A stretch of 64,000 nt of DNA from Cellulosimicrobium marinum (GCF_020551945.1 NZ_JAJBZH010000010.1:1-64000); one strand, 5' to 3'. Positions 34,745 to 43,273 are shown, counted from the stretch's first letter. Numbers and translations are program-made. The notes: a model not told the origin generated them from the sequence alone.

Positions 34745-35347
34745 CTAGGACGTGCGGGCGGCACGACGCCGCAGCGCCACGCCGGTCGCGACGGCGACAC
34801 CGGCGAACAGGGCGACGCCTGCCAGGCCGGCGCCTGTGGTCGCGAGGCTGCCGGACCCGCCGGACGCGCTGGTCCCGCCGCCCGCCGACCCGGTGCTCCC
34901 GTCGTCCGGGTCCTGCGGGTCGCTCGCAGCCACGACCTCGAACGGCTCGGACGTGACCTCGGCGCCCGTGGCGGTGGCGACCACGCGGACGTGGTGCTCG
35001 CCGGGGACGGTGTCGGTCGGGACGGTGGCGGTGAGCTCGAAGGTGCCGTCCGCGGCGGTCTCGACGGTCGCGAGGAGCGTGGGGTCGCTGTGGAGCCACA
35101 CCTCGTGGTCCGCTCCGGCGCCGAGCCCGCCGCCCTGCACGACGAGCGTCCCGCCCGCGACGAACGGGCCCTCGCCGACGACGCGCACGAACCCGGTCTC
35201 GCGCGGCGCGATCTCGACGGTGACGCGCACGCCCTCGTCACCGCTCGACGGCGGCGCGGGCGTGGTCGCACCGGCGACGGCGCCCGAGGTGGTGGTGAGG
35301 GCCGCGCTGAGCAGCACGGCGGCGAGCAGCCGTCGGGTCGTGGTCAC
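34745..35347 (-). CDS. LAXTG-type cell-wall-anchored surface protein
   Basis: 200 residues from GTG 35347. Signal peptide (RRLLAAVLLSAALTTTSGAVAGA), a beta-rich domain of about 90 residues ([39 protein letters not shown]), a Ser/Gly linker, then the sorting signal LATTG, a hydrophobic helix (LAGVALFAGVAVATGVAL) and RRRAA. LAXTG is the motif used by class E sortases of high-GC actinobacteria. The sortase gene is not in the window. Ligand unknown. Confidence 0.75.
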   Translation of the reverse strand: MTTTRRLLAAVLLSAALTTTSGAVAGATTPAPPSSGDEGVRVTVEIAPRETGFVRVVGEGPFVAGGTLVVQGGGLGAGADHEVWLHSDPTLLATVETAADGTFELTATVPTDTVPGEHHVRVVATATGAEVTSEPFEVVAASDPQDPDDGSTGSAGGGTSASGGSGSLATTGAGLAGVALFAGVAVATGVALRRRAARTS

Positions 35348-35401
35348 GTCGCGAGAACCTCTTCGTCCGGCCCGTGGGCGTCCTGGGGTCCCCCCGAACC
35401 C

Positions 35402-35421
35402 GACTGGACGGTCGTCCAGTC
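35402..35421. promoter_or_regulatory. TetR-type palindromic operator candidate
   Basis: GACTGGAC, four bases, GTCCAGTC: perfect 8-base arms. It lies 55 bases upstream of the LAXTG gene start and 52 bases beyond the stop of the truncated TetR gene. Its size and symmetry match TetR-family operators. Confidence 0.5.
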
Positions 35422-35472
35422 CAGGCCATCCTGCCATCTCCGTGCCGCCCGGCGCATCGCCACGCGCACGGA

Positions 35473-35904
35473 TCACCCGGTGGAGGGCTGCGCGTCGAGC
35501 AGGCGGAGCACGGTGGTGAGCGCCTGCGGGAGCGTGCCGCGCCCCGCGACCCACTCGTCGTGCGCGAGGCGGAACGCCGCGAGGCCCACGTCCGCCCAGA
35601 GCGCGACCTCGAGCGGGTCGGCCGTGGGCCGGGCGCTGCGGAGCGACGCCACGACGTGGTCGCGCACCCGGGCGCGCTTCGCGAGGTCCCGCTCCTGGAG
35701 CTCGGCGGACCCGGCGACCACCTGCGCCCGCACGGCGGCGTGCTCGCGGCTCGTCGGCCAGCGCTCGGCGAGGACCCGCAGGCCGCCGACCAGCACCTCA
35801 CGCACCGGCGCGTCGGTGGGCGCCGCGCCGACGACCTCCTCGACGACGTCGAGGATCACGTCCTCGTGGCCGAACACGAGGTCGGACTTCACCGCGACGT
35901 ACCC
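35473..35904 (-). pseudogene. TetR-family regulator lacking its DNA-binding head
   Basis: Only the C-terminal ~144 residues are readable, starting at GYVAVKSDLVFGHEDVILD, which is the end of a TetR HTH (the F/Y-x-x-K-x-D/E motif after the recognition helix). The ~45 residues of the HTH before it are missing; the antisense of the neighbouring SDR gene follows instead. The ligand-binding domain (RVLAERWPTSREHAAVRAQV, VASLRSARPTADPLEVALW, FRLAHDEWVAGRG) is otherwise intact to the TGA. It cannot bind DNA and has no start of its own. Confidence 0.75.
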
Positions 35905-36771
35905 GACCCCGTCGTCGTCACGGGCGGCGCCAGCGGCATCGGCCTGCGGGCGGCGCAGCTCCTCGTGCGCTCGGGCCGTCCCGTCGTCGTGACCGGCACG
36001 ACTGCCGCCGGCGCCGACCGTGCGGCCGCACGCACGGGGGCCACCGCCGTCGTGCTCGACCTCGCCTCCCCCGCCTCGGTCGACCGGGCCGCCGACGAGA
36101 TCCTCGCCCGCACCGGCGGACGCATCGGCGCCCTGCTCCTCAACGCCGGCACCCAGGTCTCGGCCCCCACCACCACGCCCGACGGCATCGAGCTGACGAT
36201 CGCCGTCAACCACGTCGGCCACGTCCAGCTCTGGGAGGCGCTGCGCGCCCGGGCGCACGTCGACCGTCTCGTCCTCACCACCTCCGGCACGCACGACCCC
36301 GCACAGCGCACCGGCATGCCCGACCCGCTGCCCGTCGTCCTCGACGACCTGCTCCGCCCACCCGGCCCCGGGGTGGCCGAGTCCCTGCGCCGCTACCCCA
36401 CCTCGAAGCTCGCGAACGTGCTCACCGCCTACGAGATCGCGCGTCGCGCACCCGCGACGACCGTCGTCGCCTACGACCCCGGCCTCATGCCCGGCACCGG
36501 CCTCGTGCGCCACCAGCCCGCCTGGTTCCGTGCGCTGTGGCGCGGGATCGGCCCCCTGCTCGCCGTGCACCCGCGCGTCACCACGCCCGCACGGTCCGCA
36601 CGCCACCTCGCCGCGCTCGCCGACGGCACGCTCCCCGTCCCCACCGGCTCCTACGTGAGCCGTGGCCACGTCACCCGATCCTCCGACGCCAGCCACGACG
36701 AGGACACCGCGCGCCGTCTCTACGACGACACCCTCGCGCTCCTCGAGCGTCGCGCCGCGACCGCCCGGTGA
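35866..36771 (+). CDS. Short-chain dehydrogenase/reductase with lost native start
   Basis: The SDR domain begins at about 35908 with PVVVTGGASGIGLRAAQLLV, carrying the TGxxxGxG cofactor motif, then LLLNAGTQVSAP and catalytic YPTSK (Y-x-x-x-K in RRYPTSKLANVL). Reading continues intact to TGA at 36771 (about 288 residues of SDR). No ATG or GTG lies at the expected N-terminus; the nearest in-frame GTG is 35866, inside the antisense of the truncated TetR gene, giving about 14 foreign residues. A deletion that removed the shared promoter region and both gene starts explains this. The protein may be expressed by read-through or be silent. Confidence 0.6.
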   Translation: MAEHEVGLHRDVPDPVVVTGGASGIGLRAAQLLVRSGRPVVVTGTTAAGADRAAARTGATAVVLDLASPASVDRAADEILARTGGRIGALLLNAGTQVSAPTTTPDGIELTIAVNHVGHVQLWEALRARAHVDRLVLTTSGTHDPAQRTGMPDPLPVVLDDLLRPPGPGVAESLRRYPTSKLANVLTAYEIARRAPATTVVAYDPGLMPGTGLVRHQPAWFRALWRGIGPLLAVHPRVTTPARSARHLAALADGTLPVPTGSYVSRGHVTRSSDASHDEDTARRLYDDTLALLERRAATAR

Positions 36772-36790
36772 CCGTCGGCCGTGGCGCCCC

Positions 36791-37444
36791 TCACCTCGGC
36801 GTGAGAGCTCGGAGCGGCGCGCGTCGCGGGTACGCCCGCGCCACGGGGTCCCACGCGGCCAGGAGGACCGTGGCCGCGCACGCGACCCCGGCGACGACGA
36901 CCTGCACGGATTCCGCCGCGGGCGTCATGAGAAGTCCGTGCACACTCCACGCGGAGTCGTCCGGGCTGCTGAGCACGCCGACACCGAAGGCTCCGAGAAC
37001 TGGCAGCCACGCGTAGGCAGGGGCGACGAGCGTGGCGACCAGCACCGCGACCGAAGCCAGCAGGAACAGGTTGCGCAGAGCCGCGGCCGCAGCGCCCGGG
37101 TCGGTCAGGAGCCCCCCTGCCGCGACGAGAACGACACCCGCACCGAGGACCGTGAGGTGCGACAGAGCACGTGCCCCGGCGACACGTGGCCCCCAGGTGA
37201 CGACGGGTGCCCGGGGCCATTGGTGCGAGATCCCGCACGCGACAGCAAGGAGCGCGGGAACGGCGACGACGACCGGCAGGGGAACCGCAAGGGTCAGCGG
37301 ACCGATGGCGTCGATCGTGCCGTCGTGCCAGACGAGCGTGACCACGAGGCCGACCGCCAGCAGCACGAGGGCGCCGTGAACGCCGGTCGCGGCAAGGATC
37401 ACGCGCCACACGCCGAGCGCTGACCGACTCCTTGGGTCGTTCAC
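36791..37444 (-). CDS. Integral membrane protein of an ABC operon, unknown
   Basis: 217 residues from GTG 37444, which overlaps the upstream gene's TGA by four bases (GTGA). About six membrane helices (for example VHGALVLLAVGLVVTLVW, LPVVVAVPALLAVACG, NLFLLASVAVLVATLVA). No family signature recognised; length and topology resemble ABC-2-like permeases lacking conserved motifs. Last gene of a four-gene overlapping unit (lipoprotein, ATPase, permease with extracellular domain, this protein), so it is probably a second membrane subunit of that transporter. Confidence 0.65.
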   Translation of the reverse strand: MNDPRSRSALGVWRVILAATGVHGALVLLAVGLVVTLVWHDGTIDAIGPLTLAVPLPVVVAVPALLAVACGISHQWPRAPVVTWGPRVAGARALSHLTVLGAGVVLVAAGGLLTDPGAAAAALRNLFLLASVAVLVATLVAPAYAWLPVLGAFGVGVLSSPDDSAWSVHGLLMTPAAESVQVVVAGVACAATVLLAAWDPVARAYPRRAPLRALTPR

Positions 37445-38742
37445 GCGAACGGGTAGGTACAGGTCCGGAACTGGGCGAGCAGTGTCTGCGCCTCTGCCGG
37501 TGTGAGCGGCTCGTCGACGTATCCGTAGTGCTCCGGGAGCTCGGCATCGACGAGCCCGACCCAGGTCGCGGTCAGCGCGGTGAGGTCGTCCCAGTACGCC
37601 TCTCCGGGCGGAAGGTCCCCCTGGAGCTGGGTGCAGTGCACGGGCTCGACCAGCCGAACAGCGGTCTCCCACAGATCGGGGCGCGCACCGGCGAGGACCT
37701 CCGGCGTGACGGAGAAGGCCCCGGTCGTCTCGTCACCCGGCCAGGTCCGCTGGTCGGCTTCCGCGACCTCGAGAGGCACGAGCCCGTCGTAGCCGTGCTC
37801 CGAAGCGGCGTCGAAGAGTGCCAGCAGATCGTCGGCGTAGAGGCCGACGACGCGTTCGTGCTGCGGGTAGTAGCACCACGGCACCCCGGCGAGGGCACCG
37901 CAGGCGTCAGGGTGCGCGCCGGTCGCCTCCAACCTCTCTCCGGGCATCGTCGACGGCGCTGCTCCCGCGGCCAGAACCACGACACCTGCGAGGGCGGGGA
38001 TCAGCGCGCGCCGGGACAGCGAGGCCGAGGGGGCGGGCCGGACAGCCCAGAGCGCCACGATCACGACGACGAGCGCCAGCACCTGGACGACCAGCCACGC
38101 GGTGTCGTAGGCGTAGCCCAGTCGCGGGGTCGTCGCGGCCCCGCCGTACAGGAGCCCGGCGTCCGCGCCCGGTGACGAGAGCAGGTACACCGCGACGAGT
38201 GCCGCGAGCGCAGCGCCGATACCTCCGAGCACCGGCGGGGCGAACCGTCCGACGACGGAGCCCAGCGCGACGAAGAACCCCAGCATCGCCACCTGAGCCA
38301 GCACTGCGAGGGGTGCGCCCGGGTCCAGGACGGGGGGACCCGAGATCATGACGGTGGCGAGGGTCACGACGAGGTGCAGGACACCGAGGGTCACCCCGTA
38401 GGTCAGCGCCACCGTCAGGTCGCCGCTTCGGCCCCGGCTCAGCGGCAGGTCCTTCACCCCTGCACCCAGTCGGACCGTGTCGACCGCGACCAGACCCGCG
38501 ATGATGGGGCCGACGAGCACGAACCCGATAGAGATCCAGTCGATCGTCCAGATGAGGTCGCCACGCCACGGCGCGCCGCGGTTGAGCATCACGGCGACGT
38601 CCGTCGCCAGGACAGCGACGGCACACAGCCACACCAGTCCGTACGTCACGACGTAGCGCCCGGTCGCGAGCAGGCCGGGTTCCGCACCTGCTCGTGCGAG
38701 CCCACCGTGCCGACGACGGCCGACGCGCACCCACTCACGCAT
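37441..38742 (-). CDS. ABC permease-like protein with large extracytoplasmic C-terminal domain
   Basis: 433 residues. About six to seven membrane helices in residues 25-275, beginning YVVTYGLVWLCAVAVLATDV, with the ABC-2-like motif DWISIGFVLVGPIIAGLVAVD. Residues ~280-433 form a soluble domain predicted outside the cell, containing four cysteines (DACGALAGVPWCYY, PVHCTQLQ, FRTCTYPFA), consistent with two disulfides. I do not recognise that domain. The ATG overlaps the ATPase gene end by eight bases. It is the natural membrane partner of the ATPase. Function unknown. Confidence 0.7.
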   Translation of the reverse strand: MREWVRVGRRRHGGLARAGAEPGLLATGRYVVTYGLVWLCAVAVLATDVAVMLNRGAPWRGDLIWTIDWISIGFVLVGPIIAGLVAVDTVRLGAGVKDLPLSRGRSGDLTVALTYGVTLGVLHLVVTLATVMISGPPVLDPGAPLAVLAQVAMLGFFVALGSVVGRFAPPVLGGIGAALAALVAVYLLSSPGADAGLLYGGAATTPRLGYAYDTAWLVVQVLALVVVIVALWAVRPAPSASLSRRALIPALAGVVVLAAGAAPSTMPGERLEATGAHPDACGALAGVPWCYYPQHERVVGLYADDLLALFDAASEHGYDGLVPLEVAEADQRTWPGDETTGAFSVTPEVLAGARPDLWETAVRLVEPVHCTQLQGDLPPGEAYWDDLTALTATWVGLVDAELPEHYGYVDEPLTPAEAQTLLAQFRTCTYPFA

Positions 38743-39469
38743 CGTGGGCCACCTCGTGCTCCGCGGAGACGACCCTCAGGAACCCCAGCTCCACGGTCTC
38801 GGCCGTGACAGGTCCGCCGTCGCAGAGTGCGGCGACGTCCCCGTCGTACAGCAGTCGGCCCTGCTCGAGCACGAGCACCGCGTCGGCGACCACAGCAACG
38901 TCCTCGGCGAGATGGGTCGAGAGCAGGATCGTCATCGACTCACCGAGCTCGTGGACGAGCCTGCGCACCTCGCGTCGCTGCATCGGGTCCAGCCCGACCG
39001 TCGGCTCGTCGAGGACGAGGAGCTGCGGGCCGCCGAGGAGCGCCTGCGCGATGCCGAGACGGCGGACCATCCCTCCGGACAGGTCCTTGATCCTCGACCC
39101 GGCGCGCTCGCCGAGGCCGACGGCGTCGAGCGCGTCCATCACGTCAAAGGCCCTGATGCGCCGGGTTCGACTGGACCGGCACCACGCGACGTATCGGAGG
39201 TAGTCGACGACCGATGCCCACGGGGGCCCTGTGAAGTCCTGCGGGAGGAATCCGACCGCCGACGCCCCACCTGGGACGCTGACCGCACCCGACGTCGCGC
39301 GGGCCGTCCCGACCACCACGCGCATGAGCGTCGACTTGCCGGCGCCGTTGGCGCCGAGCAGCGCCGTCACACCCGTTCCCAGCTCGGTGCTCAGGGGCCC
39401 CAGCCTGAACCGGCGGTACGCCGTGACGAGGTCCGAGATGACGACGTCCCCGCCCCGTCGACCGGTCAC
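38735..39469 (-). CDS. ABC transporter ATP-binding protein
   Basis: 244 residues from GTG 39469, overlapping the lipoprotein gene's TGA by four bases. Complete ATPase: Walker A LLGANGAGKSTLM, Q-loop FLPQDF, signature LSGGMVRR, Walker B LLVLDEPTVGLD, and H-loop LLSTHLAED. This ABC-2 (drug/bacteriocin/lantibiotic-type) class usually pairs with integral membrane permeases as in this operon. Substrate unknown. Confidence 0.9.
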   Translation of the reverse strand: MTGRRGGDVVISDLVTAYRRFRLGPLSTELGTGVTALLGANGAGKSTLMRVVVGTARATSGAVSVPGGASAVGFLPQDFTGPPWASVVDYLRYVAWCRSSRTRRIRAFDVMDALDAVGLGERAGSRIKDLSGGMVRRLGIAQALLGGPQLLVLDEPTVGLDPMQRREVRRLVHELGESMTILLSTHLAEDVAVVADAVLVLEQGRLLYDGDVAALCDGGPVTAETVELGFLRVVSAEHEVAHDA

Positions 39470-40791
39470 GGCAGGCTCGCCACGGTGGTCACCGACCCGG
39501 ACTGCGCGCCGTGCGTCCACGCGAGCCGGTCGTCCGAGCAGGTCATGTCCCCCCACGATCCCGGTGCGTCGACCGACGTCAGGCTCCCGTCGGCCGCGTC
39601 GAGGATCAGCATCGAGTCCCCCTCGTTCGTCGTCGGGTCGACCGAGCCAAGCACGACGCGGCCCCCGCACACGGCGAGACCTGCGGGGCGCTGGCCTCGA
39701 TCCAGGGGGATGCGGACCACCGGGCTCCCGTCCGTCCGCAGGACGTAGACATCGGACGCCATCGTGATCGCGACGAGGTCCTGACCGGCGGCGAGCTCCC
39801 GGACGAACCACTCGTCGTCCGTCACGTCGCCGAATCGCACGACGTCGTGCACGTCGCCCGTCGCGTCCACACGGACGACGCCGACCGCGCGACGCGGGTC
39901 CTGGATCTCCCACCCCTCCTGCGCACCGTCGACCGTCGTGTCGTGCATGGCGAGCGCGACGACTCCACCGTGAACCGGCCGGGGCTGGCTGGCGAGGTCG
40001 AGCGCGACGTCGGTACGGCTCCCGTCGGGCGACGCCGACAGCACGCGGGTCCGGAAGCTCCCGTCCTCGCGCTCGTACGCCGTGTGCCACCAGACCCGAC
40101 CCCCCGAGAGGACGGGCTCCGGATCGCCGACGGCCAGCGGCAGACGCGTGCCCGGATGGTGATCCTCGGCGCGCCCCAGCAGCCGTGGTGCGCCCTCGGC
40201 ACGGTCGACGGCGAAGACACGCCAGTTGGAGGTGAACGCATCGACAGAGCTCGTCTCCGCCCAGACCGCCCAGCGATCGTCCAGGTCGCCCGCGGAGGTC
40301 TGGCGCGCGGAGCCGTCGTCGGCCACGGCGACGGTGGAAGAAAGACCGGTGAAGCTCCCGTCGTCGTCGAGGAAGCCCACCTGGCTGCTCTCCAGCAGCT
40401 CCTCCCCACCGCCGTACGCCCCTTCCGGCATGAGGCTGACGAGCGACGAGTCGCTGTCGATCGCGAGCATCCGCAGGAGGCTTCCGTCACGCCGCACGTC
40501 GAACGACACGGCGTCGTCGAGAACGGTCCGATCCGCGGGCGCTGCGACGACCTGCGGGACCACCACCGGGAACTTCAGCGCGGCGCCGTCGACCCCGACG
40601 AGAGCGTGGCGCGTCGTCGGGCTCCCCTCGTCGGCCGACGAGGTCGTCGATGCGGTCGGACTCGGCGGCGTCAGCTCCGGAGCGGACGTGCACGCCACCA
40701 CGAGGACGGCGATGGCGACGAGGAACGACGGGACGAGCAGGCGACGGCCCGACGTCGACCGGACGACGTCCCGGGCTGGTGCAGGGTCCAT
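39466..40791 (-). CDS. Lipoprotein with beta-propeller-like repeats
   Basis: 441 residues. N-terminal lipoprotein signal (LLVPSFLVAIAVLVVAC, Cys at about 34). The mature part (from about residue 60) has repeated beta-strand blades with D-x-R/W patterns: DDRWAVWAETSS, GGRVWWHTAYERED, GGVVALAMHDTTVD, QDLVAITMASDVYVLRTDG, GGRVVLGSVDPTTNEGD, DDRLAWTHGAQSG. This suggests a six- to seven-bladed propeller sensing or binding an extracellular partner. First gene of the four-gene ABC operon; GGAGCC precedes the ATG. In the 194 bases upstream a TAAGTT box near 40917 may be the -10. Confidence 0.7.
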   Translation of the reverse strand: MDPAPARDVVRSTSGRRLLVPSFLVAIAVLVVACTSAPELTPPSPTASTTSSADEGSPTTRHALVGVDGAALKFPVVVPQVVAAPADRTVLDDAVSFDVRRDGSLLRMLAIDSDSSLVSLMPEGAYGGGEELLESSQVGFLDDDGSFTGLSSTVAVADDGSARQTSAGDLDDRWAVWAETSSVDAFTSNWRVFAVDRAEGAPRLLGRAEDHHPGTRLPLAVGDPEPVLSGGRVWWHTAYEREDGSFRTRVLSASPDGSRTDVALDLASQPRPVHGGVVALAMHDTTVDGAQEGWEIQDPRRAVGVVRVDATGDVHDVVRFGDVTDDEWFVRELAAGQDLVAITMASDVYVLRTDGSPVVRIPLDRGQRPAGLAVCGGRVVLGSVDPTTNEGDSMLILDAADGSLTSVDAPGSWGDMTCSDDRLAWTHGAQSGSVTTVASLP

Positions 40792-40985
40792 CGAGGGCTC
40801 CTCGGTTCGTGCGCGGCGAGGGACAAGGGTCCGACGGCGGAGGGGAACCGTGGTGCGCAGGATCGCGCCCGTCGACGGGCGACGACGGTGCAGCCCCCTG
40901 CGCCGCCCGAAACTTAGCAGGTCGGGGGCCGCGGAGCCTTCGTGCCCGGAATGCGCGACCGCCGCCCGTACCAGGCGCTCGTGCG

Positions 40986-41828
40986 CTACCGCTCGGCGGG
41001 GCCGCCGAGGGTGCGGGCGAGCTCGGCCGAGCGGTCGCGGGCGGCCTCGAGCGCGTCGAGGAACGCGGCGCGCACGCCGCCGGCGTCGAGGCGGCGCAGG
41101 GCGGCGACGGTCGTCCCGCCCGGGGAGGACACGCGCTCGCGCAGGATCGCCGGGTGCTCCCCGGTCTCGCGGAGCATCGTCGCGGCGCCGTGCACGGTGG
41201 CGGTCGCGAGCTCCAGCGCGGTGGCGCGCGTGAGCCCGAGGAGGACTCCGGCCTCGGCGAGCGCGTCGACGACGTAGAAGACGTACGCGGGGCCGGAGCC
41301 GGACAGCGCGCCGACGGCGTCCTGGTCCTTCTCCGGGACACGGACGACGAGCCCGGTCGAGGCGAGCAGCGCCTCGACGAGCGCGAGGTGGTCCTCGCCG
41401 GCCGCGGCCCCGCCGCTCACCGCGCTGACGCCGGCCCCCACGACGGACGGGGTGTTGGGCATGACACGGACCACGGCGGTCCCGGCGGGGAGCCGGTCCT
41501 CGTAGAACGCGGTCGGGAGCCCGACGACGACGCTCACCACGACCGTCCCGGTGCCGACGGCGTCACGCACCCGGGCGAGCAGCGCGTCGACGTCCTTGGG
41601 CTTGACGGCCACGACGACGACGCCCGCCCCGCGCACCGCGTCCACGTTGTCCTGGGTCACCTCGACGCCGTAGCGGTCGGCGAGCTCCTGACCACGCGCG
41701 TCCCGCCGCACGGTCGCCACGACGTCGGCCGGGTCCCAGCCGCCGGCGAGCGCTCCGGACAGCACGGTCTCGCCCATGACGCCCGTGCCGAGGACGGCGA
41801 GGCGGGGTCGGTTCGGCATGTCGGTCAT
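40986..41828 (-). CDS. proC: Pyrroline-5-carboxylate reductase
   Basis: 280 residues, full length. N-terminal Rossmann motif LAVLGTGVMGETVLSGAL, VVAVKPKDVDALL, VRVMPNTPSVVGAGVSA, and the C-terminal ProC signature with ALSGSGPAYVFYVVDALAEAG and LRERVSSPGGTTVAALRRLD. It catalyses the NAD(P)H-dependent last step of proline synthesis. Start ATG with GGAGCGAGG upstream. It is followed on the other side by the unrelated lipoprotein operon. Confidence 0.95.
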   Translation of the reverse strand: MTDMPNRPRLAVLGTGVMGETVLSGALAGGWDPADVVATVRRDARGQELADRYGVEVTQDNVDAVRGAGVVVVAVKPKDVDALLARVRDAVGTGTVVVSVVVGLPTAFYEDRLPAGTAVVRVMPNTPSVVGAGVSAVSGGAAAGEDHLALVEALLASTGLVVRVPEKDQDAVGALSGSGPAYVFYVVDALAEAGVLLGLTRATALELATATVHGAATMLRETGEHPAILRERVSSPGGTTVAALRRLDAGGVRAAFLDALEAARDRSAELARTLGGPAER

Positions 41829-41903
41829 GGGCCTCGCTCCTTCGGCGGTGGGGTCACGGCATTCTTGCGCAGGTCGAGGACGCGGGGCACTCGCGTCCCG
41901 CGC

Positions 41904-41939
41904 CTCAGAGCGAGGCTCAGAGCGGGTCTCAGAGCGGGT
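41904..41939. repeat. Three tandem 12-bp repeats across a stop codon
   Basis: CTCAGAGCGAGG, CTCAGAGCGGGT, CTCAGAGCGGGT at 41904, 41916 and 41928. The TGA (41931-41929) of the minus-strand membrane protein gene lies in the third copy. Each copy contains TCA, so loss or gain of a unit would still present a stop codon in frame. Confidence 0.8.
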
Positions 41940-42624
41940 ACGCGGCGTAGACGTCCTCGACGAGGTCCGCCGGCCCGGTCGCCTGCAGGACGGCGGTGCC
42001 GTTGCGCCACGTCACGGTGGCGGTGCCGTCCGGCCCGGGCACGACCGCGTAGCGGCCGGCCTGCTCGCCGTCGACGGTGACGTCGCCCTCGGCGGTCGGC
42101 TCGGCGTCGTCCAGGAGGGCCGTCGCCGCGGCCTCGGCCTCGGCGTCGGTGGCCCACTGCCCGGCCACGACGGTCACGGTCGTCGCCGTCGCGCCCGCGC
42201 CGTCGGCGTACACGAGTTCGTAGGCCTCGAGGGCGTCCGCCTCCTGCCACGTGTCGGTCTCGGCGTCGCTGCGCAGGGCGAGGCCGAGCACGGTCGAGGG
42301 GAGCGCGTCGGCGAACCGCGAGCTCGTGGTGCGCTCGGCGGGTTCGAGGGTCGGTGTCGGGGACGCCGCGGTGACGGTGACGGTGGGCTCGGGCTCCGCC
42401 TCGGCGGCGGGGCGCGCGAACCCGGGCCAGACGTACGCGAGCAGCACCACGACGAGGGCGACCACGACGAGCAGCGCGACGAGGACGGCGAGGCGGCGGC
42501 GTCGGTAGACCGCCGGGGTGGCGACGCGCGAGTGGCGGCGGTCCGGCGCACCCGTGGCGTCGGCGGGGTGGCGCGGCCTCACACCGTCGCGCACCGGGGG
42601 AGCACCACCCGACGACCGGTCCAT
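41929..42624 (-). CDS. Membrane-anchored protein with extracytoplasmic domain, unknown
   Basis: 231 residues from the ATG at 42624 (GGAGGG six bases upstream). A cytoplasmic basic N-terminus with RRHSRVATPAVYRRRR, one membrane helix (LAVLVALLVVVALVVVLLAYVW), a Thr/Pro/Glu linker, then a ~130-residue domain (about residues 100-231) ending VTWRNGTAVLQATGPADLVEDVYAAYPL. No cysteine or enzymatic motif; resembles actinobacterial proteins with a secreted sensor-like domain. Between proC and a potassium channel gene, all on the minus strand. TAGGCT about 22 bases upstream could be its -10. Confidence 0.6.
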   Translation of the reverse strand: MDRSSGGAPPVRDGVRPRHPADATGAPDRRHSRVATPAVYRRRRLAVLVALLVVVALVVVLLAYVWPGFARPAAEAEPEPTVTVTAASPTPTLEPAERTTSSRFADALPSTVLGLALRSDAETDTWQEADALEAYELVYADGAGATATTVTVVAGQWATDAEAEAAATALLDDAEPTAEGDVTVDGEQAGRYAVVPGPDGTATVTWRNGTAVLQATGPADLVEDVYAAYPL

Positions 42625-42649
42625 CGGCCCTCCTTCCGTCGCGCTCAGC

Positions 42650-43195
42650 CTAGGGCTCCTCGGGGTGCGCCTCGGGGACGTCGGGGCGGGGTCGCGCGGC
42701 GCGGAGCTGGGCGCGGGCCCGCGCGCGCCCGGTCGCCACGGAGACGAGCACACCGACGACGACGAGGTCCACGACGATCTGGATCATCGTGACGATCTTG
42801 GCGGCGTCCCCGACGGGGTGGACGTCGCCGTACCCGACCGTGCCGAGGGTGACCATCGCGAAGTACAGCGCGTCCGTGCGGGTCTCGATGCCGACGAACT
42901 GGTCGGCCATGAGGTAGTACGTGAACGCGAAGAACGCGACGAGCGGGAGCAGCAGGCCGACGACGGACTGGACGCGGACGCTCGGCTCGTCGCCGGCACG
43001 GACCTGCCGCCGCACCTGGAGGGTCAGCACCGCGCCCAGCAGGACGAGCCCGCCGACGAACACCAGGACCTGGGCGAGCGCGGGCGACTCCTCCCGGGGG
43101 ATCGGGAGCCCGTAGTACACGGTGAGGCAGGCGGTCATGGATCCCACGGTGAGGAGCACCGTCCACCACGGGCTGTCGTGGGCGAGACGTCGCAT
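42650..43195 (-). CDS. Voltage-gated-like potassium channel with one pore domain
   Basis: 181 residues. Four membrane segments (WWTVLLTVGSMTACLTVYYG, AQVLVFVGGLVLLGAVLTL, VVGLLLPLVAFFAFTYYLMA, IVTMIQIVVDLVVVGVLVSV) with the pore helix and K+ selectivity filter TLGTVGYGDVHP between the last two. No RCK or cyclic nucleotide domain. Four of these would form a channel. Typical actinobacterial 'ion channel family' protein. Confidence 0.85.
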   Translation of the reverse strand: MRRLAHDSPWWTVLLTVGSMTACLTVYYGLPIPREESPALAQVLVFVGGLVLLGAVLTLQVRRQVRAGDEPSVRVQSVVGLLLPLVAFFAFTYYLMADQFVGIETRTDALYFAMVTLGTVGYGDVHPVGDAAKIVTMIQIVVDLVVVGVLVSVATGRARARAQLRAARPRPDVPEAHPEEP

Positions 43196-43273
43196 GTGCC
43201 CAGCATGGCCCGGCGGGGCGGCCGACCGGCGGAGCCCGCGGGCCGTGTCGGCGTCAGGGTCTACGTTGGGCCG

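Noticed and set aside
40792-40985. Possible small gene between the lipoprotein operon and proC
   Set aside because: No open frame with a ribosome binding site and coding bias; only a possible -10 and a weak CCCGA/TCGGG repeat were seen.
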